Assembly: GCA_951394045.1 (NCBI GenBank)
Contig: OX595991.1
Span: forward strand, 1,488,001-1,552,000
Direction: 5' to 3'
DNA from: Nitzschia sp. DOCU1
Taxonomy: Eukaryota > Bacillariophyta > Bacillariophyceae > Bacillariales > Bacillariaceae
DNA: 64,000 nt
Shown: positions 1 through 11,091 of the stretch, piece by piece
Layout of the letters: each line of letters starts with the position of its first letter
Position numbering within the stretch: the stretch's first letter is position 1
Program-made: the position numbers and the translations under genes
Notes under the pieces: model-generated
Told to the model about the DNA's origin: nothing
Seen by the model: only the letters and a program-made list of their open reading frames with translations
Database searches by the model: none

Positions 1-1230
1 TATGCCCATAGTTCCCCAAGCGAAGCTAAGGGTAATGGTCAAGATCAAGGCAATCTGCACAATTCTCTTAGCCACCGCCATCATCAGAAGCAGCGTCAGT
101 GCCGAAATTAGAATCGCAAAGACACCGCTCAGCAAGGATATGAAGACCAAATTTTGGTAAACGATGGTTACCGACGAATCAGCGTCCGCGTCATCATGGT
201 ACCGCAATGCCTCGTATCCATACGTGTTTCCCAGATACACAATGCCAAGAAGGTGGAAAACAAATAGCAATAGAAAAACGATGTCACGACAGGATGGTAT
301 TTGTTCCACTCCCTTGACATCCTCCATGAACAATTGCGCTGATTTTTGTCGCATGTGCATTTTCCTGGAGCTCATCGACTTTCTATGCCTTGTCTTCTTC
401 TGCGCCAGAAAGACCGCCTCTCCTCCAAGTCCACTTCGGCTACTTGAAGTCAACGTAGGTGCCGCGCTCAGGGAACCCGTCACCATTTCCCCGTTCATTC
501 CAAACACTCTTTCACCGCCATTTTCCATGTCTCTCGGAATCAGCGGCGGGGCTGGTGAAAATCCGATTCTAGGGTCGATTCCGCGAAGTGAAGATTGAGG
601 AGAGGCTGGGACACCTCGCAAAGACGCGGTTGGCGATGACGCCAATGGTGATGATCTGAAACTACCCGTGAGCTTCATAATTTCGGATCGAGGTGAGAAA
701 TCCCGGCTATTCCGACCTGATGGAAGCGATGGAGGTGGTCCAAGTGGAGCAGGCGGCGCCTCGCCTGGAAACGATCCATACGAGATGGTGCCGGAATACG
801 ACTGCACTCTCCTGTGCCCCCCACCTGCCTTCCGTTTTCGGCGAGAGTCATTGTACTGCGCGTGGGGAGCAAACAGCATCGGAGCCCCAGGTCCACCTTG
901 AAACGGCGAGTACGACCCTGGTGGAGCTAGATATGGCAGAGGAATCTGGGGTATTGGTTGGTTGCCGGACCAGCTCCGTACGCGGTGATGTCCGGGCGGA
1001 CCCGGGTCGATGCTCCCCCTTTCGTGGTCGGATCTAGCTGCACCTGCCACGCTGTACGAAATCTGCGAAGGCGGGTAGCCGTAGTGGCCCTGGCCGTTTT
1101 CATAGCTCATGGTGTAGTCTTCGCTGGCTGTCCTCCGATGATTTCTGTTCCTGACCGGTCCAGGACTCCTCGGAACAGGCGCACCTTCTCGGTGATGATG
1201 AGTGGGGAGTGCAGATTCAGATTCCATGCT
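1..1230 (-). CDS. Choline transporter-like (CTL/SLC44/PNS1) membrane protein, C-terminus cut by window edge
   Basis: The minus-strand frame is open from the ATG at 1228-1230 to the left edge (410 codons seen); a TAG lies just upstream at 1261-1263. Residues 1 to about 280 are low-complexity, rich in Pro, Ser, Gly and Arg, and probably cytosolic. About residues 311-331 (RDIVFLLLFVFHLLGIVYLG) form the first membrane helix; a short luminal loop and two more helices follow at about 360-388 and 390-410. This N-terminal layout, with a Cys-Arg-Asp before helix 1, resembles the CTL/PNS1 family, whose members move choline or related solutes. About half of the usual membrane domain lies outside the window, so the family call is an inference from the first helices and the substrate is unknown. 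Confidence 0.6.
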
Positions 1231-1916
1231 CACTGGTGGTTGATTCGATGATGTATCTAGCTATGATAGCGGTGGGCATACGCTTTGTCGAATGGCGGGG
1301 GCTTTCTGTATGGGGTCGTCGCAGAAGGGAAATAAATGAAATATGTGCGACGATTCTAGAGTGCAGTTATTTCCTTGCCAAGACTTGACGACTCGACTCT
1401 CTTCATTGTTGAGAATAAAGAGAAAAATCGGTAAATATTCGCCGCGAGCACCGACACCCAATTGGAGATTTCCGATAGTACCGAAACCTACAGTATGATA
1501 CATGAAAAGAGAAGGTGGGGATGATGGGCGCGTTTCTGTTGCCGCGAGTCCGCCGGCGGTAGGCAGGATTTTTTACCGTTGACCATGCCAGCGATTGATT
1601 GTCTTCGCTCTCTATTGTGCCTCTCTGCGGCCAAGAGCTAAGCAAGCCTATTATTATTTGTACTATTTCTCGAAAAAGCGAGTAGTGTCTAGTAGTAAAT
1701 GTCTGTTTAAAACAAACGAAGTGAAGGTGTACTTTTGCCTTCTCTAGGTTGCCGCCTTCCATCATACATACGTACAGTCAGTCACTAAGCACCGGATGTA
1801 CCAGGAGTCCGCTCGCGTCCGTAGTATTCGGCATCTTTTAGAAGTTATCAGGAAACGCCGCCAATAGAACCTTCCGACAAGATTAGGATAAGCCCCCCTC
1901 GCGCTGCGTCCAATTC
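1231..1916. other. Intergenic, upstream of the CTL-like gene
   Basis: Holds the 5' flank of the CTL-like gene and the 3' flank of the DHHC gene, both on the minus strand. Short open frames here have no domain or splice support. I see no RNA gene. Confidence 0.5.
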
Positions 1917-2825
1917 TTATTCCTGTTGTCTTGGAGGAGTCGCCGATTCCTCTGTTCGCTCATTGTTCCGGACTTCGCGGAGCGGATCGCACACCTCGAT
2001 GCCACAGGTCTTGCGCACAAAGCCACCTCCTAGCAGTTTCCATTTACGGCAAGAACGACCCTCCTCCTTCGCTTTCTCGATCTCCAAGCCACGCTTTGCA
2101 ACAAGTTCATTCTCTTGCTTTGTCTTTTCTCGCCTTTTCTGATTGTCTTGGACAATAAACGCATACGTCGTAAGGCCCTCACGCTGAAGCTTGAGGTGAA
2201 AGGTCAATAGCTGAACAATTAACGAGAAAGCAGCAAAGTCAAATAGAAGAAAGATGCAAAGAACGACCACAATTGCTATTGTAGCATCACTTTGGAACCA
2301 GTCCTCGGTTCTTGACCTCGTTTCCCCATTCCCGACGAAGATGTCAACGACCAGTGCAAGTTGAATAGCCCCGTGCACGAAAAGCATCGCCGTAATAGAC
2401 ACCATAGTCCGGAAAAAGTAAGGGTAATTGGCTTTGCCTATGCACGTGTTGAGCCACATACAGTGATGGTCGAAGTGATCCACGCACTTGTTGCAAAACT
2501 TGCAATGCATTGATTTCTCTCCAACCTGCGCATCACAAATCCAGCATTGCTTCGTCGGTCCGGAGCAATCGGAAGCGCCTTGCTCAGCACCAAGTCGGGG
2601 ATCTGAGGGATCAATTTTCATGGCAATATACCCGAAGTATGCGGAGCCAGCAGCCAATGCACATAAGATAATTGTGCAAGGAACGGATGCAGCCAATGGC
2701 ATTAGCGGGGACACAAAAAACAGAAATTCAAGCACCAAGGCGGGTAGAAACACCCAGGTTGAGACCTGGGCAGGTGTGTACGGCCGAGCGAGGCCGTTCA
2801 CACGACGTGGTCTTTCATGGTCCAT
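1917..2825 (-). CDS. DHHC-type protein S-palmitoyltransferase
   Basis: Single-exon gene of 302 residues with its ATG at 2823-2825. Two N-terminal hydrophobic segments (about residues 25-45 and 50-70) precede a Cys-rich zinc-binding domain at about 90-140 that contains the catalytic tetrad in DHFDHHCMWLNTCIG. Two more hydrophobic segments follow (about 142-162 and 186-210), then a basic, Glu/Lys-rich cytosolic tail. This is the four-helix layout of DHHC enzymes, which move palmitate from acyl-CoA to cysteines of membrane-associated proteins at the ER, Golgi or plasma membrane. The catalytic Cys and the zinc ligands are present, so it should be active. The target proteins and the membrane it resides in cannot be read from the sequence. 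Confidence 0.93.
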   Translation of the reverse strand: MDHERPRRVNGLARPYTPAQVSTWVFLPALVLEFLFFVSPLMPLAASVPCTIILCALAAGSAYFGYIAMKIDPSDPRLGAEQGASDCSGPTKQCWICDAQVGEKSMHCKFCNKCVDHFDHHCMWLNTCIGKANYPYFFRTMVSITAMLFVHGAIQLALVVDIFVGNGETRSRTEDWFQSDATIAIVVVLCIFLLFDFAAFSLIVQLLTFHLKLQREGLTTYAFIVQDNQKRREKTKQENELVAKRGLEIEKAKEEGRSCRKWKLLGGGFVRKTCGIEVCDPLREVRNNERTEESATPPRQQE

Positions 2826-3498
2826 AATGCGTGTATTCCGTGTATTGGAACAGGGTGCTTTATTCGGTTCAGCTTATGTAAGTTTTCTTTCGCTCCGGGC
2901 GCAAATGATACAGTTTAGCTTGTGTCGCCCCTTGCGATTAGTCAATTGAGGTTTGGCCACCTGAACACCACTGTGTTGTTGTTGATTATGCAGGACGACA
3001 ACAATGCAGTCGACAAAACGATGGTTGTGTTCTTCATTTGTGTCCGTGGGGCACGAAACGATTACAACCGCGCCGTTACGAACGGTCAGAGCGGAAAGGC
3101 CAGCGAAACCGCAAAACGAGCTGGACTGGCCAACGCGCGCGCCACCCCCCGTTCTTTTCGTTGCCCTCAACAAAATCGTTGAGATATGAGTACTACTACC
3201 TCTTTGGCTCTCTACCTGGTACAGTAATAGCCCCGAATGGGTTGTTTCTATCTTGGAACTCCCTTGGCCTTTCTAGGAAAGCCCTCCCATGGGAAAATAG
3301 TATGTTAGCCTAAACTAGCTACTACTAGGCAGCCACTCTTCGCTGCACTCGAATAAATATTGCCTCTCTTCACACTCAGAAACACTGACATTGAGGCGCT
3401 AGCGCAAAAAGTACCAGGCAGGAACCAATGGTTGTTAAGATCAAATAAGCACCTACCGGATAGACTTTCTTGGACCAACAATATTCCACTGTCCTCGA
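2826..3498. other. Intergenic between the PsbP-like and DHHC genes
   Basis: The promoter side of the DHHC gene and the 3' flank of the PsbP-like gene. The overlapping short frames look like chance; no repeat or RNA gene was seen. Confidence 0.5.
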
Positions 3499-4486
3499 TT
3501 ATGACGTCTGGATATTGGATGACTGATCAACTGCGACGAAGCTTCGCACTGATTCTTCCAATGCCGGCCCGTCAATTCCGTTGTTGAAATCTTGCTCCAA
3601 AGCACTCGCAAATATTGCTGAGGAATATGGAAACAGCTATTAGACGAAATTATCCAACAGTTGTGAGATGAAATCGCACCCATGAGTCTTACCCATCAGA
3701 TTGCCGTCCCTCGAACTTAGGCTTGCTTTTGCTACTGTGATCCGAAAAAGCTGTGAAACACCAAACTGCTCCATGAGTAGCTCCGGCTTTTGGACCTCAA
3801 TTTCGGTTCTCAGCCGAAAAGTCAAAGTTTTGCCGTCAGGCGAAACAGCGACATCCTCCAGCTTTCTCAATCCTTGATTTTGAGTCTCCTTTTCACGCCG
3901 AAGTACCAACAGATTAGCTATGGTTTTCGCATCACCGAGCGCTGGGAATGACGTTAAATCACCAGTTGCTTCAATTCCATTTTCAGCAAGCAATACGGCA
4001 ACTGGATAGCGCTTTGAAAGCCGATTAGCCGATCTTAGTACCCAGTACCCGAACAGCACACATCATTGGGCCAAGTTTCTTACTTACTTCAACAGAAATA
4101 ATTTCTGCCTTACCCATGTTTCCTGCGGTAAAAATACTGGACCCTCGACGCCCTTTTCCCGTTTTGGAATCTGGTAGGTCACCTTTCTGTGTCCTTCTGA
4201 GAGTGAAAAAGTTCGATGGTACGGACAATTTGAATAAGGGATCCTCGAACAATTTCATTTCAACCTGCGGCGAAATTTCCGTTTCTTTAGCACCTGATAT
4301 TTCAACAAACGAAAGAAGGGGAAGAGCAGCTCCTCCGATCTCAAGTATCCATGCTCGGCGGCTATGTGAAAAGAGGCCTTCCTGGGAGCGCGGGAGCGAT
4401 ATGTCGGGCAACAAAAACCCTGAGGTTCGTCCGACAAGACAGTAAAAAATAGCGACCAATATCGAATGATAGGTCACGAGAGCCAT
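3499..4486 (-). CDS. PsbP-domain protein with a plastid (thylakoid lumen) presequence
   Basis: Three exons: complement(3499..3617, 3693..4011, 4088..4486), giving 278 residues. The introns are 75 and 76 nt with clean GT-AG ends and restore one frame. Residues 1-24 form a signal peptide ending at TSGF/LLP, an aromatic residue at the cleavage site as in diatom plastid presequences; a second hydrophobic stretch near residues 45-60 could be a lumen-targeting signal. The mature part has PsbP features: FKLSVPSNFFTLRR, AGNMGKAEIISVEV, the central DGKTLTFRLRTEIE strand, and a C-terminal helix ALEESVRSFVAV supplied by exon 3. PsbP proteins bind the lumenal side of photosystem II or help assemble photosystems; which subfamily this is cannot be told. 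The start is the only ATG giving a signal peptide. Confidence 0.82.
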
Positions 4487-5879
4487 GCTAACAGGCGAAA
4501 ATAAGGACTTTTAAACAGCAACCCTCTCTCCCACTACTCCGATAGTCTACGAGTACCGGCGGATTATACCAACGGCAGGGAAATAATCTTCTTCCCATCA
4601 AAAGCTCTCGTCGGAATCCTGAATGACAGTCATCGTCGTCCATGCCTGCACCGAGAGGCTCACTTTTATGCACACAATACGATACTGAGATATCTACAGA
4701 CAGTACACACTAAGGTTACCTGGCACATGTGTAATCGCTCGCGCGAGCCACCGCGCGAGTAGCAAAAACCGCGCTCTCGAGAAGTTGCTCGTTACCGTGT
4801 TCTACCCACATTCTAGCAAGTTCTTTGTTACGTACTTCTCTACATCAACCCCGTTATTTTGTGTCGTTTCGGACAACGCTCTGCTGGGCGCCGCATCCAC
4901 TTCCATCTTCTAGTAGGTGTCCCACAAAATCTGCTTTGCGGAAATTACGACGACATCCAACTTTGGTAATGCTTCGTTGAGGAGAAATGTTTCCAAACGC
5001 CAACTTTTTGTTGTTGAAAGGACGCAGCACACTAGCATACCGTCTTCAAGAAGCGCAGTGGGATATGCAGCAGACAGTATCAAATTTTCCAGCAGTTAGC
5101 GTGAGTCGGCAACTCCCGTCCGTTGCCCGTTAACGTACTTGCTCTATGGCTTCTCTCGTTTTGGCTTATTCCAGAGGGGCAGGCGACAATCAACTCTTGG
5201 TAGCAAGGATATTTTGCTTCTGACCTACATCGCCATATTGAAAGATCATCGTCGAGGAGTTTCGGCCGCTCTCTGGATGTTCGTCGTGGGATCACTTGTG
5301 TGCGTACCGCAGCGGTCCGTATCATCGTCGGATTTAAGTTCAACTTCCCTCAGTCGAAGTGGTCCGTTGTTATCATAGACAGTCCTATGTGCTCCTCTGG
5401 CACAAGAATTCCGAACTGGGCGTTGACAGAACACTTTCGAAAGACATCATCTACGTCGACACCACCAGGACACACCATCATCACCACCCTGGAAGGAAAG
5501 AGGAGCCGCGGTCAGCTCTGCCTGAAGGAGAGCATTGCTTCCCGCGTCGAATGAGTCAGTGATGGCTGCTCCCTGATGGCTGACACGGCGCATTGGATTC
5601 CGGGGGGGATGTTCTTTTTTGGTCACAACCTTCGGTTTCCAGAGAACATCCACTTTCTTTTTGGATCCATTTGTTAGATTTGTGTTGAGGTACGAGATGA
5701 GACCGTTTCTGGTGGGGAACAATGATGCTGGTGCTAGTGCCGGTAGTTTTAAACTCTCGGTCACCTACTGGAGTAGGCGTAGACAGAATTGTTTTCGTGC
5801 TCAAAATCCAGACCCTGAACCACCTGTCATTGCTCCTCTCTTTTGTAGTTCTTCTGATTACAGAACACGACAAGACGCC
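4487..5879. other. Divergent intergenic region
   Basis: Lies between two divergently transcribed plastid-type genes. It contains GC-rich short palindromes near 4738-4760 (gctcgcgcgagc). Several overlapping frames at 4917-5560 have no recognisable domain, no start context and no splice pattern I could defend. I cannot exclude a small lineage-specific gene on the plus strand at about 5140-5560. Confidence 0.4.
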
Positions 5880-7102
5880 ATGATCTCCGGACTTGCCGCC
5901 ATCATTGTTCTTTTTTTGCCTGCCTCGTCCTCGTTTCGAACCCCAGAAAATTTACCACGCCATGTGGAGCTACCCACCATTGGAAGCAAAGCGAGACCTC
6001 CCGTTTCTCCTAACCTCGAATCAAACAACCTGTCCCCGGCAATGACACCGTATCATGCACCTTCACGCAAGAAATGGGGAGTGGATAAGATCTGCGATGG
6101 TGAATATTGGTACAAGTAAGTGCACTAACAGCCAACGTTGCTCCGGGGTGAGCCAGCGACGGCGATCACTCTTCTCACATTTTGCAGCCCCGCGATTCAC
6201 ACTCTAGGAAATGTTGGATTCTGGGGTGCAGTGCATGCAGCCCTGGCTCCTCTAAGCACGAAATTGATTGATGTGATTGCGTACGAAGGCCTGGACGTCC
6301 GACAGAAGGTACGAGAACGAGGTGACGCAGCGGAGACAAACCTCATTCGTACTAATCGCTATCGTTTTTGGCATAGGTGGCACACGAACTTTCTTGCAAG
6401 GTCAAGTCGAGCAAAGCACGAGTCGTTGATCTCTGCTGTGGGGTGGGAATTTCCACTCGAGCCCTCCATAATGCATTTCCGGATGCTGAAAGCATCATTG
6501 GAGTGGACACGGTAAGAGCAGCTTCGCGTATTGCGACTCCATCTTTCTTTGCATACTAACAATGTTCGTTTTTAGTCCTCGGAAATGATCTCTATGGCTA
6601 CTTTCCTCTCCAAGCATTTATCGATGGTAAAGCCATTGGTCCAAAAGTTGCTCACAAACCAGACGCAAGATATGGTGTGTACTGGAGCAACGACATTCTC
6701 GAAAGCAAATGCCGAAAATACTGAGTTGCCGTCGAGATCCTTTGACCTTGTTACTGTCATGTACGCCTTTCATGAAGCGCCCAAGCAAGGACGGGAAAAA
6801 ATCCTAATGGAAGCCCACCGACTACTGCAACCTGGTGGCACTTTGGCAGTTATTGACATTTGCACTTCGTATGTACCTTCAAAGTCAATGCTGGCTGGTG
6901 AGCCGTACGGTAAGTTTCGAGGGGACCACTTGAAACATACAAGTATGTTTTCTCACGCTTCATATCTTTTTGTGCAGTTCTCGAATACCAGCAAAACATC
7001 CACAAGCAGCTTCGCACTTTTCGAGGATTTGCGAAGGTGACGTACAAGACAATTGTTCCAAACCACGTAGGAATGTGGATCATGAAGCGTGCTGCGTTGT
7101 AG
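5880..7102 (+). CDS. Class I SAM-dependent methyltransferase, probably plastid-targeted
   Basis: Five exons: 5880..6115, 6188..6308, 6377..6511, 6576..6909, 6978..7102, giving 316 residues; all four introns are GT-AG and 64-72 nt. Residues 1-19 are a signal peptide ending ASSS/FRTP, the aromatic-at-cleavage pattern of diatom plastid proteins. After a linker and a helical region, about residues 130-175 hold SAM motif I (VVDLCCGVGISTRAL) with the acidic ribose-binding residue in IGVDT. Further motifs are FDLVTVMYAFHE and LLQPGGTLAVIDI, and the C-terminal strand ends WIMKRAAL. This is a Rossmann-fold methyltransferase of the UbiE/Coq5-like group. The substrate is unknown; a small molecule such as a quinone, pigment or lipid is more likely than nucleic acid. 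An earlier in-frame ATG at 5697 would bury the signal peptide, so 5880 is preferred. Confidence 0.8.
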
Positions 7103-7359
7103 ATTACTGTGACATTGTGTACATCAAGAGCTCGCCCATCAAACGAATATATGCGGTGCATCCACCAAATACAACACCATTTGTCCGTGGGCTTAAAGTC
7201 GTCGTCGTACCCTAGTAGCTGCTTCACCAAGGAGTATGCATAGTTCATTGTCGCTAAAAATTACATGTGATATTTTACTAGATTTATGTCATCGACGTTT
7301 TTCTTGCATGAAGGAATGTTCTCAAGCGGTGGGGGTCACAAAATGGCCAGGAAAGCATA

Positions 7360-9306
7360 TCAGGCATCGAAGTCTGGACCTAAGCCAAACATTGTTTTGA
7401 TCTTGCCGTCGCTGGTGTAACAAACATCGTACTTCAGGGGCAACCCTTGTACAATCTTTCGAAATCCCACCCCGATGCTCGATTTACCGCCGAAGAGATC
7501 TGATCGACTTTCTTTAATGAAGTACCAGTCCCCGAAAAGAATTATGGCGCTATTTTCCAGCCTAGGAAAACGAACCGGAAATCTCAGTTCAGCGGTACCT
7601 TTGATGCAAGATGTCGCCACGCCATCTGGACCACACCCACGGATTTGGGCGGAGACCCCCATGGCTTTCGCTTCGTGGCGCGGGAGGTTTTCCGACGAAG
7701 TAGCGACAGTATGCTGTAGCGCTAGAGTCGCGGCACTTCCGCGGCTTTTGCTTGGATCTGAAAGTGGGAAAATTTGTCTGGTGGTCGCCGAACCGGAAGC
7801 ATACGGCTTGATCGATCCGTCGTCGCCCAGCTCTACGAGCCTCGCGCCAGCAGTTACGCTAGTAGTGAGGCTCGACCTAGCGTCTAAAGGCAGCGGCATC
7901 CGCATGGGCCCCAGAGTAAGAGTTGTACTTCCTATCTTTTCGTGTTGACCGCTCCTTGAAGATGTCCTTTCAACGCTGGCCTGCAACTTGTTTTTTACTG
8001 CAGCCACATTGACCGGATTGTTGATTCGAAGGGTCGTTCCTTTTCGGAAACAGAGGTCGCTACTCTCGGATTTATCACCCCCAGTTGCTTCGTCCGAACT
8101 ATCACCGAGAAAATCGCTAAAAACCTCGAAGTCAAAGCCTCCTCCAAGTCCAAAATGGTCGTCGCTGTACCGAAGTTTCAAACTTGGCTCAACATCCTTG
8201 GTACCCCGACGTACCATTAAGCCGACAACCTCACCCCCTCCAAATAGGTTTGTGTGCTCAAAATCCACCTCCCCTTCCCAGCTACCTGTGTACAAAGACT
8301 TGCCCAGTCCGTACTCGAGGTGCCTTGGTGGCGGTTCTGTCGCCAAGACCTGAAGCTGGACTGTCCCGTCCTTCAGACGTCGAGGTGAGACACGCAGGAC
8401 TTTAGAAAAAATACCACTAGTGACAATTTTGTTCCAGCGGGCACCGTTCCATTGGAAATGATCACCTGGCCGAAGATTCATCGCCCGCGCAACTTTTGAA
8501 GACTTTGTTCGGCCACGAGATTCCACAAAAGTTGTGTTCAAATCCTTCTTTTCGATTCGATCGTTTCGAAAGCTCCTTTTACTCTTTTGCTGCTCCAGGT
8601 ACTGTCGAAATGTCATCAGATCCCCTGTTTCGTCTACGACCATTTCTTTGCAAACAATTATTTCAACAGGTTGTTTTGAGACCAGTGGTTCGTCGACAGT
8701 TATCTCTGCCACAGCTGAATCAGCTTTGAGGACCGCCCCACTCACGCTGTGCAATACATAACCATTACGCACATACCAGCGCTTAAAATAGCTAGCAATT
8801 TCTTGGACCCGGCCAGCGCCGAGGGGACTCCCTATAAGCCCTGATCTCTTAACTGCAACGCGCACGACATCTGGCGGCAGCACAGTAGAATTTGGAACTG
8901 TAACTTCACGGACTGATGTCGTTCTTAGCTTCTCCAAAAGCTCGTCGTCCTCACCCTTGCGCCTGGCAAACACTTTTCTGACGTTCGAAGACACCCCTGT
9001 AAAAGTCGATTCCCAAAACTCCGAGAGTATTGTGAGGAGACCAGAGGAGCCTTGTGTTAAGGAGTTCCCACCTCTAATGTCACATAGCACGAGACAAGCC
9101 GGTTCATCTTCATCTCTCTCCCAATCACTAAAAAAGGGTACGGGTTCCGAACTGCTCTGGCCTCCATCCATATTTGCTCCACCCCAGCTGATCGAAGGGG
9201 ACCGGAACGAGTGACAGCCTGGTACCATGCACTCAAAGAGGATGGCAAACAAGTAGGCGGTGATGTAAAACCAGTTCTTGCAGATCACATAATGGCGGTA
9301 CGGCAT
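7360..9306 (-). CDS. Omp85/Toc75-family outer-membrane beta-barrel protein
   Basis: Single exon; the ATG at 9304-9306 gives 648 residues. The N-terminus is basic, then strongly hydrophobic, ending near CHSFRSPS, a plausible signal peptide plus transit-type start. An in-frame extension reaches 9363 but would bury this signal. About residues 130-330 look like POTRA repeats: WYVRNGYVLHSVSG with alternating strands, then GIFSKVLRVSPRRLKDGTVQ. The C-terminal half is a Gly-rich beta barrel: LEYGLGKSLYTGSWEG, FEHTNLFGGGEVVGL, and final strands SSIGVGFRK and LGPDF. Omp85 proteins insert barrels or translocate precursors; in diatoms such a protein sits in the innermost plastid envelope pair and takes part in protein import. 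Function is inferred from the family; I could not identify the canonical VRGY-type loop with confidence. Confidence 0.85.
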   Translation of the reverse strand: MPYRHYVICKNWFYITAYLFAILFECMVPGCHSFRSPSISWGGANMDGGQSSSEPVPFFSDWERDEDEPACLVLCDIRGGNSLTQGSSGLLTILSEFWESTFTGVSSNVRKVFARRKGEDDELLEKLRTTSVREVTVPNSTVLPPDVVRVAVKRSGLIGSPLGAGRVQEIASYFKRWYVRNGYVLHSVSGAVLKADSAVAEITVDEPLVSKQPVEIIVCKEMVVDETGDLMTFRQYLEQQKSKRSFRNDRIEKKDLNTTFVESRGRTKSSKVARAMNLRPGDHFQWNGARWNKIVTSGIFSKVLRVSPRRLKDGTVQLQVLATEPPPRHLEYGLGKSLYTGSWEGEVDFEHTNLFGGGEVVGLMVRRGTKDVEPSLKLRYSDDHFGLGGGFDFEVFSDFLGDSSDEATGGDKSESSDLCFRKGTTLRINNPVNVAAVKNKLQASVERTSSRSGQHEKIGSTTLTLGPMRMPLPLDARSSLTTSVTAGARLVELGDDGSIKPYASGSATTRQIFPLSDPSKSRGSAATLALQHTVATSSENLPRHEAKAMGVSAQIRGCGPDGVATSCIKGTAELRFPVRFPRLENSAIILFGDWYFIKESRSDLFGGKSSIGVGFRKIVQGLPLKYDVCYTSDGKIKTMFGLGPDFDA

Positions 9307-9670
9307 GATGACACAGACTTCTCTTGCTTCTAAAGGATGGATACTGAATTCCGACGATAACAACGCCGTATTTCGATTGCGGTGCGGATGATGTTCACGT
9401 CACGACAAAACAGTTTGTCGGCTTTTCCAGGGGAACACGCCAAAGATTCACGAAAGGTGTCAGATCTTTTGATTGTTGATGAAGGAATCAATCATCCATT
9501 GAAAGTACGTCGCTTACTTTGTACGTACGTAGTACCAGTATCAAGTAGAGTACCATAGCTTCTTGATGCGTACGATACACCATTTTACCATATATGCATT
9601 TTCATATACATATAAATCAATATTCATCCAACGGAAAGCCAAAATTGGCTGATACCGAGCACTGCGTTTT

Positions 9671-9766
9671 TCGTTCAGCGCTGAACGGAGAGACCGCGAG
9701 CACTTTGAGCGTCGCTGCCACCAACAAGCCTTAACTCGTTCAGCGCTGAACGGAGAGACCGCGAGC
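9671..9766. promoter_or_regulatory. Two 31-bp direct repeats, each with a 14-bp perfect palindrome
   Basis: Identical copies at 9671-9701 and 9736-9766, spaced 65 bp start to start. Each holds the perfect dyad gttcagcgctgaac (9673-9686 and 9738-9751) followed by the shared flank ggagagaccgcgagc. They lie in the divergent space between the Omp85-like gene (start at 9306) and the HMG-box gene (start at 9991). A dimeric regulator binding site is a reasonable inference; the protein is unknown. Confidence 0.5.
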
Positions 9767-9990
9767 GAGAAACGCTAAGTCTTTGATTCGTCCCAAAACA
9801 TCACTTTGGAGTAAACGAGAAAAGACAAGCTTCCATTTGGAAAAGCAAGAAGAAGATCCGCGTCCTATAGCCCACCGACTCCTTTATTGCTCATCGTCTA
9901 TTTTGCAGCGAAGAACGTTTTCGCCCTGCTTTCACGGGATCAATCTCAGTCTCGAGGATTCAGCATTCGAAGAGAAATACGATCGTGGAC

Positions 9991-11091
9991 ATGGATCATC
10001 CTTCGTCGCCAAATAGGCCGCATTCGCCGCCACCGGATCAGCGGCATCGAATGAGCTACCGCCCGCCCCCGGCCGCATACTCCTATCCTCCCTATCCTCC
10101 CTATGGTCCCCCCCCGCCCAGCAGCCCTTACGGCCCCCCTCATGGATATTCATCTCGGCCTCCACCAGCAGGCTATCCTCACCATGCTGCTCCCTACGGT
10201 TATGCTTATCCGCCAGGCCCTCGAGGGGCTTATCACTCTGGCTACGAAGCGCCATATCCCCCATCTCGACCGGCGGGGCCATACCGGGGGGGAGTGCCTC
10301 GTACTCCCCAAGCGCTTTCATCTGCCCAGGCGTCATCACCACAAAAGGGTGACCGTGCGTCGCCCAGCCCCAAATCGAGCCCTAACAGATCTCCGAGGGA
10401 TGGCGATGGGTCGCGCAGCTCAAAACCCACCGACCATGTGGAGGTAGAACGGCTCCGGGCAGTGGCGGCAGCAGAGCTAACTCACGAAGAAGTGAAACCA
10501 ATTCAGTCAGACTTCCATTTCTTCGCGAAGAAGAATTTGGCCAAATTCAGGAAAGATGCAGAAGAAGAAGTCCGGAAATCTCTCAAACCAGACGAGAAGC
10601 TTGACCAGATGCTGGTTAACTCTAATCTCAACAATAGGCTGAAGAGGGCGTGGGAAAATTTGACAAACGACGAACGGGACGCTTTCATGGTCAAGGAAGA
10701 AGAAGACAGGCGACGTTTCATGGAAGAAGATGAAATCGCCAGCCGCCATTGTGCTACTTTGACGGCGCGTGGAAAAAGTCCAAGGACCCCCGAGAAATCG
10801 GACAAGACAACCAGAAGCGAAGAACGACAGGAAAGCGAGACTGTTCCAGCCACTTCACCTGACAGGGAATCGACGCCCGGCTCAAAATCTGGAGACGACA
10901 AGTCCGAAGATAGCGACGAAGTCATCCCAGAGAAATCGGAAAGCAAAAGAGGAGATACCGTGATGGAAGATAAAACAGTGGAGATAATGGAGGCAAGCAG
11001 CCCGCAGAAGCGCTCGTCACCTCCTGCAGAAGGAGAATGCCAGGAATCGCCGGCCAAGAGGAACCGGCAAGGCGAAGAGCCGAGTAGTTGA
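9991..11091 (+). CDS. HMG-box-like nuclear protein
   Basis: Single exon of 366 residues from the ATG at 9991; the in-frame GTG six bases upstream is not used as a start. Residues 1-140 are low-complexity Pro/Tyr/Gly/Ser (PPYPPYGPPPP-type). An HMG-box-like helical region follows at about 165-250: KPIQSDFHFFAKKNLAKF, then LKRAWENLTNDERDAFM with a charged third helix. The C-terminal 110 residues are acidic and Ser-rich with scattered basic KR patches that could be nuclear signals. HMG boxes bend DNA in chromatin or in sequence-specific factors. The spacing inside the box is looser than in classical HMGB, so the fold is likely but specificity is unknown. The low-complexity arms suggest a chromatin-associated or phase-separating protein. 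Confidence 0.75.
   Translation: MDHPSSPNRPHSPPPDQRHRMSYRPPPAAYSYPPYPPYGPPPPSSPYGPPHGYSSRPPPAGYPHHAAPYGYAYPPGPRGAYHSGYEAPYPPSRPAGPYRGGVPRTPQALSSAQASSPQKGDRASPSPKSSPNRSPRDGDGSRSSKPTDHVEVERLRAVAAAELTHEEVKPIQSDFHFFAKKNLAKFRKDAEEEVRKSLKPDEKLDQMLVNSNLNNRLKRAWENLTNDERDAFMVKEEEDRRRFMEEDEIASRHCATLTARGKSPRTPEKSDKTTRSEERQESETVPATSPDRESTPGSKSGDDKSEDSDEVIPEKSESKRGDTVMEDKTVEIMEASSPQKRSSPPAEGECQESPAKRNRQGEEPSS

Noticed and set aside
5140..5560. Possible small plus-strand gene upstream of the methyltransferase
   Set aside because: Several overlapping frames, none with a domain, start context or consistent splice sites.
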